A stretch of 64,000 nucleotides of DNA from positions 310,001 through 374,000 of the forward strand of contig NZ_LGYN01000026.1 in assembly GCF_001307105.1 (NCBI RefSeq), read 5' to 3'. Under the pieces are notes generated by a model that saw only the letters and a program-made list of their open reading frames with translations, made no database searches and was not told where the DNA came from. Positions 63,399 to 64,000 of this stretch are shown here, in pieces; the stretch's first letter is position 1, and each line of letters opens with the position of its first letter. Position numbers and translations under genes: made by a program. Source of the stretch: Bacillus australimaris. GTDB lineage: Bacteria > Bacillota > Bacilli > Bacillales > Bacillaceae.

Positions 63399-64000
63399 TC
63401 AAGCTTTTTTCATTGTAAGAAACATTGAAACGCCAAGTTCCTTACAAATCGTCGCATAATGCAGAGCAGTCAAAAGCAGCATGCCTGTGTTCATTCCTAA
63501 TATAACCCCCATCATATTTAAGCTTTCAATTGAACCAAGGAAATACACCATAGAAAAAGAGACAACATGCACCCATATATTATGCAGGAACACATCTTTG
63601 ATAAGCCCCATCCCGATTAAACACGCTTGAAACGGCATCACAAACAGGTGGCATAAAAAGTATGGCCAAAGCAGCTGTAAATAGACCGCAGCTTGCGGTG
63701 AATCAAAAAAGAGCTGCGTGAGTGGGTAAGCAAAATAATACATCACCATCACTGCCGGCACTCCGTATGCAAACGTAATCAGAATTGCCTGCCTGACACG
63801 TTTTTTCACTAGATCATACTGCCCCAAAGCATAGGCTTCAGATACATTAGGAATCATCACAATCATGATGGAATGAGCAATAAAGGCTGGAAAAAAACCG
63901 ATCGACATCGCCACACCAGCCAGCATGCCGTAATGATCAACAGCAAGTGTTCCAGAAATGCCTGCTGCAACTAAGGCTCCTTTGATTAAAAACGGTTCAA
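63399..64000 (-). CDS. ykvU: YkvU, MATE/MVF-type membrane protein (C-terminal part, cut by window edge)
   Basis: The last roughly 200 residues of a polysaccharide-flippase-like membrane protein; the frame stays open to the window end (segment DHYGMLAGVAMSIGFFPAFIAHSIMIV). Several hydrophobic helices and a SpoVB-like sequence (MIPNVSEAYALGQYDLVKKRVRQAI) are visible. In B. subtilis YkvU is a spore membrane protein whose gene precedes stoA, and the pair is expressed in sporulation. Confidence 0.88.
   Translation of the reverse strand, partial: EPFLIKGALVAAGISGTLAVDHYGMLAGVAMSIGFFPAFIAHSIMIVMIPNVSEAYALGQYDLVKKRVRQAILITFAYGVPAVMVMYYFAYPLTQLFFDSPQAAVYLQLLWPYFLCHLFVMPFQACLIGMGLIKDVFLHNIWVHVVSFSMVYFLGSIESLNMMGVILGMNTGMLLLTALHYATICKELGVSMFLTMKKA

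Overview
The window is chromosomal DNA from a low-GC Firmicute, almost certainly a Bacillus of the B. pumilus / B. safensis / B. altitudinis group. Gene order follows, in reverse, the B. subtilis segment from ykvU to ykpA almost gene for gene: stoA-zosA, ykvY-ykvZ, glcT-ptsGHI, splAB, mcpC, ykwCD, pbpH, kinA, patA, cheV, ykyB, ykuC to ykuV, rok, yknT, the molybdopterin genes, yknWXYZ, fruRKA, sipT, ykpA. Sequences are clearly diverged from B. subtilis and accessory genes differ. Family and synteny statements come from memory of B. subtilis; no search was run.

Layout. 1-9.6 kb: an ABC-F protein (cut by the window edge), a small membrane protein, signal peptidase SipT, the fructose PTS operon fruRKA with a clear promoter and cre site, and the yknWXYZ efflux/immunity operon. 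9.6-16.7 kb: an AT-rich gap, a short Rok-like protein, the mobA-moeB-moeA-mobB-moaE-moaD cofactor operon, sporulation gene yknT and the nucleoid silencer rok. 16.7-31 kb: thiol peroxidase genes ykuUV, mechanosensitive channel ykuT, lysine/diaminopimelate genes dapH-dapL, Fur-regulated flavodoxins ykuNOP, ccpC, darB, abbA, ykuK, ykuJ, a manganese catalase, the Fur-regulated small RNA fsrA, ykuI and fadH. 31-36.5 kb: ykuE, ykuD, ykuC, a small accessory block (zinc-type mini-protein, EamA transporter, AraC regulator) and ykyB. 36.5-41 kb: cheV and a second accessory block (MFS, RDD, a 50-residue acidic protein, a cation efflux pump). 41-51 kb: patA, kinA, pbpH, ykwD, ykwC, an SDR, mcpC. 51-64 kb: spore photoproduct lyase operon, ptsGHI with its GlcT antiterminator, ykvZ, ykvY, zosA, stoA and the end of ykvU.

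Common themes are sugar uptake (fru, ptsGHI, CcpC, cre), iron/zinc/peroxide stress (Fur boxes, fsrA, ykuNOP, zosA, peroxiredoxin, Mn catalase), sporulation (kinA, abbA, yknT, stoA, ykvU, splAB) and chemotaxis (cheV, mcpC with sigma-D promoters). Recognisable control sites include two sigma-D, one sigma-H and one sigma-B promoter, a FadR operator, a CcpC operator, Fur/PerR boxes and a GlcT RAT.

Most notable observations: (1) a 125-residue Rok paralogue without the linker, 5 kb from rok itself; (2) a dispersed intergenic element of about 165-175 bp in two copies (after sipT and after ykuI) whose predicted stems show compensatory changes, one copy framed by a 26-bp duplicated hairpin; (3) fsrA with complete promoter, Fur box and terminator, followed by an inserted Mn catalase gene; (4) three small proteins of 47 to 71 residues that are easily missed.
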